Assembly (NCBI GenBank): GCA_036274055.1
Contig: DASUGM010000141.1
Location: 1 to 52,519 of the forward strand
Source: DASUGM01 sp036274055
GTDB lineage: Bacteria > Acidobacteriota > Vicinamibacteria > Vicinamibacterales > SCN-69-37
Direction of reading: 5' to 3'
Length of the DNA: 52,519 nt
This document shows, one piece after another, positions 27,816 to 38,500 of this stretch. The notes beneath the pieces were generated by a model. The model ran no database searches and was not told the origin of the DNA. It saw only the letters and a list, made by a program, of their open reading frames with translations. The position numbers and the translations under genes are program-made. Position 1 is the stretch's first letter; every line of letters starts with the position of its first letter.

Positions 27816-28994
27816 TCAAGACGTTCGAATGTTCACGAGTGTTTGCTGGCGGGGTCCGGTGACCTCCGCCGAGGTTGCGCCGACGACCATGTTGATCTCG
27901 GTCCGGCACCCGAATTCGCTGGTGTAAATGCCGGGCTCGATGGTGAACCCGGTGCCCGGCAGCAGCCGGCGATCGTCGTGGGTCTCGTAGTCGTCCATGT
28001 GCACTCCGTTGCCATGCACCTCCTCGCCCAGGCTGTGCCCGGTGCGGTGGATGAACTGATCGCCGTAACCCGCCGCGGTGATGACGTCGCGAGCGGCGCG
28101 ATCGACTTCGAAGCCGTGCACCGGTTTCCCGGCCGCGACGGCCGTTTGCACGGTCTTGACCGCCGCATCCCGCCCGGCGACGATCGTGCCGAACGCCCTG
28201 GCGATGTGCGCGGGCGGCTCGCCCGAGAAGCCGCACCACGTGATATCGGCGTAGACGCTGCCGGGCTGTTCGAGCTTGCCCCAGAGATCGAGCAGCAACA
28301 CTTCGTTCGGACGGATCGGCCGCGACGTCTCGCGGGTCGGCGCGTAGTGCGGATTGCCGGCGTTTTCCATCGCCGCGACGATCGGCGGCGCGTCGGCGAC
28401 CAGCTTCAGTTCCCTGAACCAGGCCACCATCTGCTGCTGCAGTTCATATTCGTGAATCGCCGTTCCCGCGGCCAGCCTGGCGCCGGCCCATTCGAAGGCG
28501 CGATCCTTGATTTCGTAAAGCCTGGCCGACGCCGCCTTGTGGGTCGCGATTTGCGCGTCATTCCACGCCGCCTCGAACCGGCCAACGAGGTCGCCCGAGG
28601 AGACCACCCGCATTCCGAGCCGGCGGATGAAATCGACGGTGCCGGCGTCGACGCGCGACAGATAGGGAATGGCGTTTTCGGGCGAGTACTCCATGGCGAC
28701 GAGCTTGGATCCGCGCAGCACATCGGACACGCCCTGTTCGAGCTGTTGCCGTCCGGCGTAGACGCGTTTTTCGCCCGGCAGGGCGTCGAGCACGAACGGC
28801 TCGATCGCGTGGACCAGCTTTTTCGGCGCCCCGGAGGCCGGGATGAAGTAGTACCACCGCCGGGTGGTGTGCGTGCCGGCCAGTCCGGCCATGTTCACGG
28901 CAATCGGATTCGAGCCGTGAAAGTCGTACAGCAACCAGCCGTCTACGCCGTCAATCGCCAGGGTCTTTTGAATCGCCGAAATCTCGAGGGACAT
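27816..28994 (-). CDS. M24 family Xaa-Pro dipeptidase/aminopeptidase
   Basis: The 392-residue protein has an N-terminal creatinase-like domain and a C-terminal pita-bread catalytic domain. All five metal ligands are present: D236, D250, H320, E353 and E366. It would remove N-terminal residues before proline or cleave X-Pro dipeptides in the cytoplasm. ATG 28994 is chosen; the open frame further upstream is repeat DNA. A TATACT hexamer lies 6 nt before the ATG, suggesting a leaderless mRNA. No ribosome site is seen. The last codons fall in GTTC-word repeats. Confidence 0.85.
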   Translation of the reverse strand: MSLEISAIQKTLAIDGVDGWLLYDFHGSNPIAVNMAGLAGTHTTRRWYYFIPASGAPKKLVHAIEPFVLDALPGEKRVYAGRQQLEQGVSDVLRGSKLVAMEYSPENAIPYLSRVDAGTVDFIRRLGMRVVSSGDLVGRFEAAWNDAQIATHKAASARLYEIKDRAFEWAGARLAAGTAIHEYELQQQMVAWFRELKLVADAPPIVAAMENAGNPHYAPTRETSRPIRPNEVLLLDLWGKLEQPGSVYADITWCGFSGEPPAHIARAFGTIVAGRDAAVKTVQTAVAAGKPVHGFEVDRAARDVITAAGYGDQFIHRTGHSLGEEVHGNGVHMDDYETHDDRRLLPGTGFTIEPGIYTSEFGCRTEINMVVGATSAEVTGPRQQTLVNIRTS

Positions 28995-29010
28995 CCCCGA
29001 AGTATAGCCG

Positions 29011-29028
29011 CCGGGCGCCAACGCCCGG
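29011..29028 (-). promoter_or_regulatory. GC-rich dyad upstream of the M24 gene
   Basis: A 7-bp perfect inverted repeat (CCGGGCG / CGCCCGG, 4-nt spacer) lies just upstream of the TATACT hexamer at 29001-29006. It could be an operator or the terminator stem of upstream transcription. No binding protein is known. Confidence 0.3.
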
Positions 29029-29087
29029 CCGTCTCTAGGTAGTAGGACGGCGGGGCGGGCGGGAAAGTTTTGGCCCGGCCGGGGGGG

Positions 29088-29307
29088 CCATTGGCGACTT
29101 GCAATTTGCGGTTTGCAATTGCATTGGCGATTGTCAATTTGGCGATTTTGCGTTGGCTGATTGGCCGCCGCGATTTGCCTCCAGGCGCCCGCTCCGCGCA
29201 CCGAAGAAAGTTGTTCGGGACCGCTCAATCACCCAGTCGCCAATAGCGATAGCCCAATCGCCAATAGGCAATGCAATCGCAAATTACAAATCGCAAATCG
29301 CAAATCG
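29088..29307. repeat. AT-rich inverted repeat between the zinc-ribbon and M24 genes
   Basis: It fills most of the 332-nt gap 28995-29326. The left arm (29091-29170) and right arm (29219-29307) are imperfect reverse complements made of words such as CCAATCG, CCAATAG and CAAATCG; the last runs three times at 29287-29307. The same words form the palindrome at 9763-9945. The remaining 28995-29087 holds the M24 promoter region. Confidence 0.8.
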
Positions 29308-29326
29308 GCGAGCCCGTGGGGCTCGC
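29308..29326 (-). terminator. Hairpin directly after the zinc-ribbon gene
   Basis: A perfect 8-bp stem (GCGAGCCC / GGGCTCGC, 3-nt loop) begins at the base after the stop codon. It is followed by T-rich words rather than a true T-run, so it is a terminator-like stem at moderate confidence. Confidence 0.5.
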
Positions 29327-29785
29327 CTAAAGTTCCCCGTTCCATTCCTCGGGGTCCGACGACGTCGATCGAAACACCTCGAGGTGCCACTTGCCGCCGC
29401 CCCAGGGCTCGATGATGTCTGCGGCGAGCAGGTCGACGAGGATCTCGGAGTAGGCGCGCTGCTCGGGATCCTTGTCGATGTGGTACGCCTGGTCATCCCA
29501 GACGAATGACGGATAGAGCGTCACCGTCAGGAACAACTCGAAGCCGTCGTCGAGGACCTGGACCTGGCCGATCGGGCGCTTCTGCGTCGCGTGATAGATG
29601 AGGTACTTCTCCGCCGTGTTGGCGCGGATGTAACGCTTGAGGGTGAACTCGCGCGCGACGACGTCCTCGACGGCGATCTTCTTGTCCCAGCAGTCGCGGC
29701 AGTACCGTTCGTCGCCGCGCGGCTCGCTGGGATTCTTCGCGCCGCACAGGGCGCACTTGACCGACTCGGCGGACTTGCGGGCCAT
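29327..29785 (-). CDS. Conserved hypothetical protein with N-terminal zinc ribbon
   Basis: This 152-residue protein is not recognised. Its N-terminus carries four cysteines as CALC (C11, C14) and CRDC (C29, C32), a likely zinc ribbon. A globular alpha/beta part follows, with many aromatic residues (LYPSFVWDDQAYHID) and an acidic end, and no signal peptide. It starts 9 nt after the glycogen phosphorylase stop, so it is probably co-expressed. A regulatory or binding role near glucan metabolism is only a guess from position. Confidence 0.75.
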   Translation of the reverse strand: MARKSAESVKCALCGAKNPSEPRGDERYCRDCWDKKIAVEDVVAREFTLKRYIRANTAEKYLIYHATQKRPIGQVQVLDDGFELFLTVTLYPSFVWDDQAYHIDKDPEQRAYSEILVDLLAADIIEPWGGGKWHLEVFRSTSSDPEEWNGEL

Positions 29786-29794
29786 GGCCTGAGC

Positions 29795-31930
<2,136 letters not shown>

Positions 31931-31954
31931 CAAGGACTTTCTGTAGCACGGTGG

Positions 31955-32920
31955 TTAGGAGCACGCGCCGATGAGCGACGCAAACTTCGCGAGATCGATG
32001 TTGCCGCCGGAAACGACAGCGACGATGTTCTTGTGGCCGCGAGCCTGCATCGCCGGGGCAATCGCCGCGGCGATCGCGCACGCGGCGGCGCCTTCGGCAA
32101 TCACGTGGCAGCGCTCGGCGGTGAGCCGCATCGCCCGGGCCGCGTCGTCGAGCGGCACGACGATCGACTCGGCGACGTGATCGCGGACGATCGGCCACAT
32201 CGACTCGAGCACGGTCTGCCCGCCGGCGCCGTCAACCCACGAGCGGCTCCAGTTCTCGAACCGTGACGCCTTGCCGGCTTTCATGGACGTCGCCAACGGC
32301 GCGGCATTTTCGGGCTCGGCGGCGTAGAGCGTCGCGCTCGGGCGCAACGCGCGTAAGGCCACGCCGATGCCGCCGAGCAGGCCGCCGCCGCCCATCGGCG
32401 CGACCACCGCGTCGACGTCGGGCAGATCCTCGAGGATCTCCAAGCCGGCGGTGCCGTTGCCGCTGATGAAGTCGTCGTCGTCGAAGGGATGGACGAGGCG
32501 GCCCTTCATCCGATCGGACGTGTGCTCGGTCACGGCGCGCCAGCATTCGTCGAACGGCGCCTGGACGATGGCGGCGCCGAGGCGCGAGATCGCGTTGAGT
32601 TTGGTTTGCGGCGCGCCCTCCATGACGAGCACGGAGGCCTTGGCCCCGGCTTCGCGGGCGGCGAGGGCGACGCCTTGCGCGGCGTTGCCGGCGCTCACCG
32701 TCCAGACCCCGGCGCGCATCTGCTCGGGCGACAACTGCGCGACCGCGTTGGTCGCGCCGCGGATCTTGAACGATCCGATCGGCTGAAAGACCTCGAGCTT
32801 GAGGAAGATCTCCGGGGTGCCGTGCGCGATGGGGTCGAGCCGGATCAGCGGGGTTCGCGCGGCGACGCTATACACACGGGTGGCGGCGGCGCGAATCGTG
32901 TCGATGGTGACGTTACGCAT
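31955..32920 (-). CDS. Threonine/serine dehydratase-like PLP enzyme
   Basis: The 321-residue fold-type II PLP enzyme has the lysine motif GSFKIRGA (K52), the SAGNAAQG phosphate-side loop and the glycine-rich PLP phosphate loop PMGGGGLLGG. It lacks a C-terminal ACT regulatory domain, so it is more like catabolic threonine dehydratase or serine racemase than biosynthetic IlvA. It should deaminate Thr or Ser to a 2-keto acid. It heads an operon with glgP. Its promoter (32935-32963) would give a leader of only about 8 nt. Confidence 0.85.
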   Translation of the reverse strand: MRNVTIDTIRAAATRVYSVAARTPLIRLDPIAHGTPEIFLKLEVFQPIGSFKIRGATNAVAQLSPEQMRAGVWTVSAGNAAQGVALAAREAGAKASVLVMEGAPQTKLNAISRLGAAIVQAPFDECWRAVTEHTSDRMKGRLVHPFDDDDFISGNGTAGLEILEDLPDVDAVVAPMGGGGLLGGIGVALRALRPSATLYAAEPENAAPLATSMKAGKASRFENWSRSWVDGAGGQTVLESMWPIVRDHVAESIVVPLDDAARAMRLTAERCHVIAEGAAACAIAAAIAPAMQARGHKNIVAVVSGGNIDLAKFASLIGACS

Positions 32921-32934
32921 GCGAACAGCCCAGG

Positions 32935-32963
32935 ATCGTAGTGGCTCAGCTCACCGGGGTCAA
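32935..32963 (-). promoter_or_regulatory. Sigma70-type promoter for the dehydratase-glgP operon
   Basis: On the minus strand TTGACC (32958-32963), a 17-bp spacer and TACGAT (32935-32940) form a good promoter. The -10 box ends 14 nt before the ATG, so the mRNA leader is very short. Confidence 0.6.
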
Positions 32964-32988
32964 ACAAGATTAGACTCTGCTCGCAGAT

Positions 32989-33070
32989 CAGGCCCTCGGC
33001 ACTAGGCCCTTGGCCCTAGTCGGAGGGTTCCAGGGTGCCCCAGGGCCCAGCGCCCAGGGCCTAGGGCCTT
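32989..33070. repeat. GGGCC-rich heptad array before the asparaginase gene
   Basis: Words such as CAGGGCC, CAGCGCC, TAGGGCC and GGCCCTA repeat with a 7-bp period. Inverted copies are mixed in, so several stems are possible. It forms the leader of the asparaginase gene up to its ribosome site. Confidence 0.75.
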
Positions 33071-33086
33071 GACAGATGAGGTGTCT

Positions 33087-34217
33087 ATGTCGTCTTCGAT
33101 CAATCGGAGAGAGTTCATGACTGCCGCTGCTGGAGCCGGCATGGTTGCCGCGACGAGTTCGGTATCTGGCGCGCCTGCCGTGATCGTGCAGGGGCCTTCC
33201 AGACCAGTCGTCATCTCGTCGTCAAACGGGAACCGGTTCAAGAACGGCGGCGACAAGACCTGCGTGCAGCTGGCCTTCGAGCAGATGACGTCCGGCGGCA
33301 AGGACGTGCTCGACTCGCTGATTGCCGGCGTCAACATTGTCGAGCTGGACCCGCTGGATACCTCGGTCGGCTACGGCGGGTTGCCGAACGCGGAGGGCGT
33401 CGTGCAGCTCGACTCCTGCTGCATGCACGGCCCGCGGAAACGCGCCGGCGGCGTTGGCGCGATCGAGGGCGTCAAGACGCCGTCGCTCGTCGCCAAGGCC
33501 GTGCTCGAGCACACCGATCATCATCTGATCGTCGGCAAGGACGCGCAGACGTTCGCGCGGCAGATGGGCTTCGAGATCTTCGCCGACCTCAACACGGCCG
33601 AATCGCGCAAGCAGTGGCTGGAGTGGAAAAAGCGCAGCGATCCGCTGCACTACATCAAGGACCCGGCGGCCCGTGAGGCGGCGCAGCGCCAGGTGATCCT
33701 CGACATGGTGGCCGAAGGCCGCGTCGACGAGCAGCACATTTACGGGACGATCAACTGCGACGGCGTCAACGCCAAGGGCGACGTTTGCGGCGTGACGACG
33801 ACGAGCGGGCTGGCGTGGAAGATTCCGGGGCGTCTCGGCGACTCGCCGATCCTCGGCGCCGGGCTGTACGTGGACGGCGACGTCGGCGCGGCCGGGTCGA
33901 CAGGCCGCGGCGAGGCCAACCTCTATAGTCTCTGCTCGTTCCTCATCGTCGACGAGATGCGCCGCGGCAAGAGCCCGAAGGACGCGGGGATGGAAGCGTG
34001 CCGACGCATCAAGGCCGCGACTATCGAGCCGCGCCTGCTCAACAAGCGCGGTCTGCCGAACTTCAACGTGAACTTCTACGTGCTCGCGAAATCCGGCCAG
34101 CACGCCGGCGTCGCGTTGTATGCACCCGGCGCCGGCAGCACCTACGCCGTGTGCGACGACAAGGGACCGCGGCTGGAGAAGATCGAAGGGCTGTACGAAG
34201 GCGGGCCCAACGATTGA
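33087..34217 (+). CDS. Glycosylasparaginase-like Ntn-hydrolase with Tat signal
   Basis: The 376-residue protein begins with a twin-arginine signal (INRREFM plus hydrophobic AAAGAGMVAATSSV). The N(4)-(beta-N-acetylglucosaminyl)-L-asparaginase fold follows. The predicted autocleavage nucleophile is T221 in IYGTINCDGV; most relatives have HDT there. The downstream GDVCGVTTTSGL and GSTGRGE segments match substrate-binding parts of the family. It would be exported folded by the Tat system and hydrolyse GlcNAc-Asn or similar amides. GAGG five bases upstream supports ATG 33087 over the earlier TTG 33069. Confidence 0.87.
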   Translation: MSSSINRREFMTAAAGAGMVAATSSVSGAPAVIVQGPSRPVVISSSNGNRFKNGGDKTCVQLAFEQMTSGGKDVLDSLIAGVNIVELDPLDTSVGYGGLPNAEGVVQLDSCCMHGPRKRAGGVGAIEGVKTPSLVAKAVLEHTDHHLIVGKDAQTFARQMGFEIFADLNTAESRKQWLEWKKRSDPLHYIKDPAAREAAQRQVILDMVAEGRVDEQHIYGTINCDGVNAKGDVCGVTTTSGLAWKIPGRLGDSPILGAGLYVDGDVGAAGSTGRGEANLYSLCSFLIVDEMRRGKSPKDAGMEACRRIKAATIEPRLLNKRGLPNFNVNFYVLAKSGQHAGVALYAPGAGSTYAVCDDKGPRLEKIEGLYEGGPND

Positions 34218-34303
34218 AAGCATTGGACTTTTGAAAACCCAAGAACTTTCTACACTCGCTACACTGCCTCGACTACCTCCACGTCGAGTATCAAGAGAAA
34301 AGG

Positions 34304-35476
34304 CTACCGCCCGTATTTCTTGAGCAGCGCACTCAGGGCGTCAATGGGTATCGCGCGAATCGTCCTGCCATTCGCGGTGACGTCAGTCGCGCGGAGCAGC
34401 GAGTTGTAGACGGCTTCCTCGGTCGCATCCATTACCGCCTCGAACAACCCGGACACCGCGTCGGTCGGCAGGATCGTGCGCGCCTGCGGTCCGTTGGTGT
34501 TGGTGAGCCGGTTTGCTTCGTTGGTCGAAAATGCGATCGCGAAGTCGCCGCTGCCGTTCGAGTAGGTCGAGCCGGTGCGCGCGAGCGCATAGATCGCGCG
34601 TGCGGCGAGCCGCTTGAGATCGCGAGCATCAAGCGGCGCGTCGGTGGCGACGACGATCATGCAGGAACCGTCAGCGGAAAATTCGTCTTGGAGTCTTGGG
34701 TCTTGAAGTCTTGGGGCAGGTCCGCTGCCTCGACCCGCGCTCGGCGTCAACTCGCGCCACACCGGCACGCCGTTGATCACCAGCTTGCCTCCGTAGTTCG
34801 TCTGAACCAGTACGCCGACCGTCCAGCGATTCGGCGCCGCGCCGAGGACGCGGGACGACGTTCCGATCCCGCCTTTCCAGCCGAACGCGATGGTGCCGGT
34901 GCCGGCGCCGACCGCGCCTTCGTCGACGGCGCCCGTGTTCGCGTTCGCTATCGCCGACGTCACGTGCTCGCGGGTGACGTGAAACCCGCGGATGTCGTTG
35001 AGCGTGCCGTCGTTGGTTTCGCCGACCAGGCCGTTGACCGAGCGCACGTTGTCGTTGCCGGGCTGCGCGACCGTCCAGCGGGCGATCGCGTCGAGCGCCG
35101 CGCCGACCGAGAGCGTGTTCGTGAGCACGATCGGCGATTCGATCGTCCCGAGTTCGTCGACCTGCGTCGATCCCGCCAGCTTGCCAAAGGCGTTGCCGAC
35201 GAACACCGCGCCGGGCACTTTGTCGCGGAAGACGTTGCCGCCGTGGGGCACGATCGCGGTGACCCCGGTCCGGATCGTGTCGCCCGAGATGACGGTCGTG
35301 TGGCCGACCGCGACACCGGCGACGTCGGTAATCGCGTTGAGGGCGCCGGGTGTGCCGGCGCCCGGTGCGATGCCGAGCTCGCGCGCCCGCGGCCGGGTCT
35401 GCGCGACCAAGAGCGACCCGGAGAGCGCCGACACAGCCGAGAACAGCAGAGCTTTCCGAAGAATGGTTGCGCGCAT
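34304..35476 (-). CDS. P1 family (DmpA-type) self-processing aminopeptidase
   Basis: The 390-residue protein has a signal peptide (residues 1-26) and the DmpA/S58 fold: GTPGALNAITDVAGVAVGHTT, GNAFGKLAGSTQV, then SADGSCMIVVATDAPL. Autoproteolysis is expected before S271 (Gly-Ser), which becomes the N-terminal nucleophile. Residues about 251-265, just before this site, are encoded by heptad-type words and read PRLQDPRLQD. It is divergent from the S9 peptidase with 49 bp between starts. I use ATG 35476; the longer frame overlaps the S9 gene. Confidence 0.88.
   Translation of the reverse strand: MRATILRKALLFSAVSALSGSLLVAQTRPRARELGIAPGAGTPGALNAITDVAGVAVGHTTVISGDTIRTGVTAIVPHGGNVFRDKVPGAVFVGNAFGKLAGSTQVDELGTIESPIVLTNTLSVGAALDAIARWTVAQPGNDNVRSVNGLVGETNDGTLNDIRGFHVTREHVTSAIANANTGAVDEGAVGAGTGTIAFGWKGGIGTSSRVLGAAPNRWTVGVLVQTNYGGKLVINGVPVWRELTPSAGRGSGPAPRLQDPRLQDEFSADGSCMIVVATDAPLDARDLKRLAARAIYALARTGSTYSNGSGDFAIAFSTNEANRLTNTNGPQARTILPTDAVSGLFEAVMDATEEAVYNSLLRATDVTANGRTIRAIPIDALSALLKKYGR
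34688..34722. repeat. TCTTGGG-type heptads inside the P1 peptidase gene
   Basis: The plus strand carries four words of the GTCTTGG type, with 7-8-bp spacing. They are identical to those after smc but encode in frame the linker before the autocleavage site. Confidence 0.8.
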
Positions 35477-35479
35477 GGG

Positions 35480-35507
35480 GGATGCGCCCAATAATAGGGC
35501 CGCATCC
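35480..35507. promoter_or_regulatory. Hyphenated dyad between divergent peptidase genes
   Basis: GGATGCGCCC and GGGCCGCATCC form an inverted repeat around an AT-rich centre (AATAATA). The dyad sits in the 49-bp region shared by the P1 and S9 peptidase promoters. It may be an operator coordinating both, or overlapping -10 boxes. No factor is identified. Confidence 0.4.
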
Positions 35508-35525
35508 TTGCCCCGGAGGGCCGAA

Positions 35526-38500
35526 ATGAACATCAACCTTCGCCGCCGCGCGCTGGTTTTCGTCAGCAGTGCTCTGATTCTGGCGATTGGCGCGTCCTAT
35601 CGTCTCGGCGCGCAGACGCCGGCGAAAAAGCCGGTTGGCTACGACGTCATGGATTACTGGAAGTCGATCGGCGGCACGCGGTTGTCGCGCGACGGCCAGT
35701 GGCTCAGCTATGCGATTACGTCGCAGGCGGAGGACGGCGTCCTCATCGTCCGCAATCTGAAGAGCGGCGCCGAGTTCAAGGCGCCGCGCGGATCGGCGCC
35801 GCAGTTCACCAACGACAACAAGTTCGTGGTGTTCACGATCGCGCCGCCGAAAACCGATGGCGCGGCAGACCCCGCCGAAGCCGGGGGCGAAGGCGCGGCG
35901 GCCGCCGGTGGTCGCGGTGCCGGCCGCGGCGGCGCGGCTGGCGGCGGCAGCGCGCGCAACTCGCTCGGCCTGATGACGCTGGCCGACGGACAGGTGACGA
36001 CGATCGAGCGCGTCAGCAACTTCCGTCTGCCGGAAGAATCGTCGCAGTGGCTGGCCTATCACCGCGGCAACGCCGCGGGTGCCAACGGCCGCGGCGGCGC
36101 GGGTCGGGGCGCCGGCGCAGGACGAGGTGGTGGTAGACAAGGTGGTGGCACGGCTGCCGGACAGACGCCGCCCGCGACGCCTCCGGCGGCGACGGAACCT
36201 GGCGCGCCCGCCGCGGCCGGTCAAGCCACGCCGCCCGCGACGCCGGAAAAAACCAAGACCAACGGCTCCGATCTGATCGTGCGCAACCTCGCCACCGGTC
36301 AGGAAGTCACGATTCCCGAAGTCACCGAGTACGCGTGGAACAAGGACGCGTCGTGGCTGGCCTACACCGTCTCATCGAGCGACGCAGCCAAGGACGGCGC
36401 GTTCGCGCGGCGCACCAGCGACGCCGCGGTGACGACGCTGCAGAAGGGCAAGGGCAACTACAAGAGCATCGCCTTCGACGACGCCGGCAGGCAGATCGCG
36501 TTCCTGAGCGATCAGGCGGAGTACGACAAGAAGGTCTCGCCCTATCGCCTCTATTACTGGAAGGCCGGCGACGCCGCCGCGGCCGAACTGGTGTCCGCCG
36601 CGACCAAAGGCATCGCGCCGGGCATGGTCGTGAGCGACGACTTCGCGCCGCGGTTTTCTGAAGACGGCGCGCGGCTGTTCCTCGGCACCGCGCCGCCGCC
36701 GCCGGCGCCGCCCGAGCCGAACGCAAAGGCGCCGATCCGCGTCGACCTCTGGAACTACAAGGATCTGCAGCTGCAGCCGATGCAGCAGGTGCGCGCGACG
36801 CAGGAGCGCAACCGCAACTACCGTGCGGTCGTGCACCTGTCGAACAGGACGCTCGTGCAGCTGGCGACGAAAGATCTGCCGAACGTCAATCCCGGCGAAG
36901 ACGCGGCGCGCGCGGTCGGGACCAACGACGTTCCGTACCAGAAAGAGATTTCATGGGATCAGTCGTACAACGACGTGTTCCTCGTCGACATCAAGACCGG
37001 CAGCCGCAAGAAAGTGCTCGAGCACTGGGGCGCGGCGGCGACGCTCTCGCCCGGCGGCCAGTACCTGATGTACTTCGACGAAGAGACCGGCGACTGGATG
37101 TCGTATCGCGCCTCGGACGGCGCGCGCACCAATATCACCGAGCGCATTCCGAACGTCAGCTTCCAGCAGGAGAGTCATGACACGCCCGACGCCGCCGGCG
37201 CCTACGGCATCGCCGGCTGGACCGACGGGGACAAGGCGGTCCTGCTTTACGATCGCTTCGACATCTGGGAAGTGAAGCCCGACGGATCGGGCGCGCGCAA
37301 CCTGACCAACGGCGAGGGCCGCAAGCAGAACATCGTTTTCCGCTATCGCTCGCTCGATCCGACGCAGCGCACCGTGCCGACGACCGGCACCTGGATGCTG
37401 AGTGCGACCAACGACTGGACCAAGGCGTCGGGCTACTACCGGATGCCGGCCACCGGCGGCGTCGCGCCCGAGAAGCTGATCATGCTCGACAAGGCGGTGG
37501 GCGCCCCGACCAAGGCGCGTGACGCCGACGTGATCGTGTTCACCGAGTCGAGGTTCGAGGAGTTCCCGGACCTCTGGGTGAGCAACACCAGCTTCGCGAA
37601 TCCGCAGAAGGTGTCCAACGCCAACCCGCAGCAGAGCGACTACGTGTGGGGCAAGGCCGAACTGGTCGAGTACATCAACGCCGACGGCAAGCGGCTGCGC
37701 GCGATGCTGATCAAGCCGGACAACTTCGATCCGTCGAAGAAGTACCCGCTGATGGTCTACATCTACGAGGAACTGACCGCCGGCCTGCACAGCTACCGCG
37801 CGCCGAACGTCGGCACCAGCATCAACATCACCCGCTACGTCAGCAACGGCTACGTCGTGCTTCAGCCGGACATCGTCTACGACACCGGCTTCCCGGGTGA
37901 GAGCGCGGAAAAGTGCGTCATCCCCGCGGTCAATACCATCGTCGCTCAGGGCTACATCGATCCGAAGCGGATCGGCATCCAGGGCCACTCGTGGGGCGGC
38001 TACCAGATCACGCACCTGATCACGCGGACCGATCTGTTCGCCGCGGTCGAAGCCGGCGCGTCGGTCTCCAACATGATCAGCGCCTACGGCGGCATCCGCT
38101 GGGGCACCGGCATGTCGCGCGCATTCCAGTACGAAAAGACGCAGAGCCGCATCGGCCTGCCGCCGTGGGACGCGCCGCTCAAGTACATCGAGAACTCGCC
38201 GATCTTCTGGGTGCAGAAGATCCACACGCCGTACCTCACGATCCACAACGACGCCGACGACGCCGTGCCGTGGTACCAGGGCATCGAGTTCTTCACCGCG
38301 ATGCGCCGGCTGAACAAGGAGGCGTACTTCTTCAGCTACAACGGCGAGCCGCACGGCCTGCGCAACCGCGACAACATGAAGCACTGGACCGTGCACATGG
38401 ACGAGTTCTTCGATCACTTCCTGCTTGGCAAGCCGAAGCCGGAGTGGATGGACAAGGGCGTGCCGTTTCTCGAAAAGGGCACGCGCGACGTCAGCCCGAT

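Noticed and set aside
28995..29228. N-terminal extension of the M24 peptidase
   Set aside because: It translates the intergenic repeat, and homology begins at ATG 28994.
34304..35526. Upstream extension of the S9 peptidase back into the P1 gene, and of the P1 gene into the S9 gene
   Set aside because: Both extensions lack family similarity; signal peptides at 35526 and 35476 mark the true starts.
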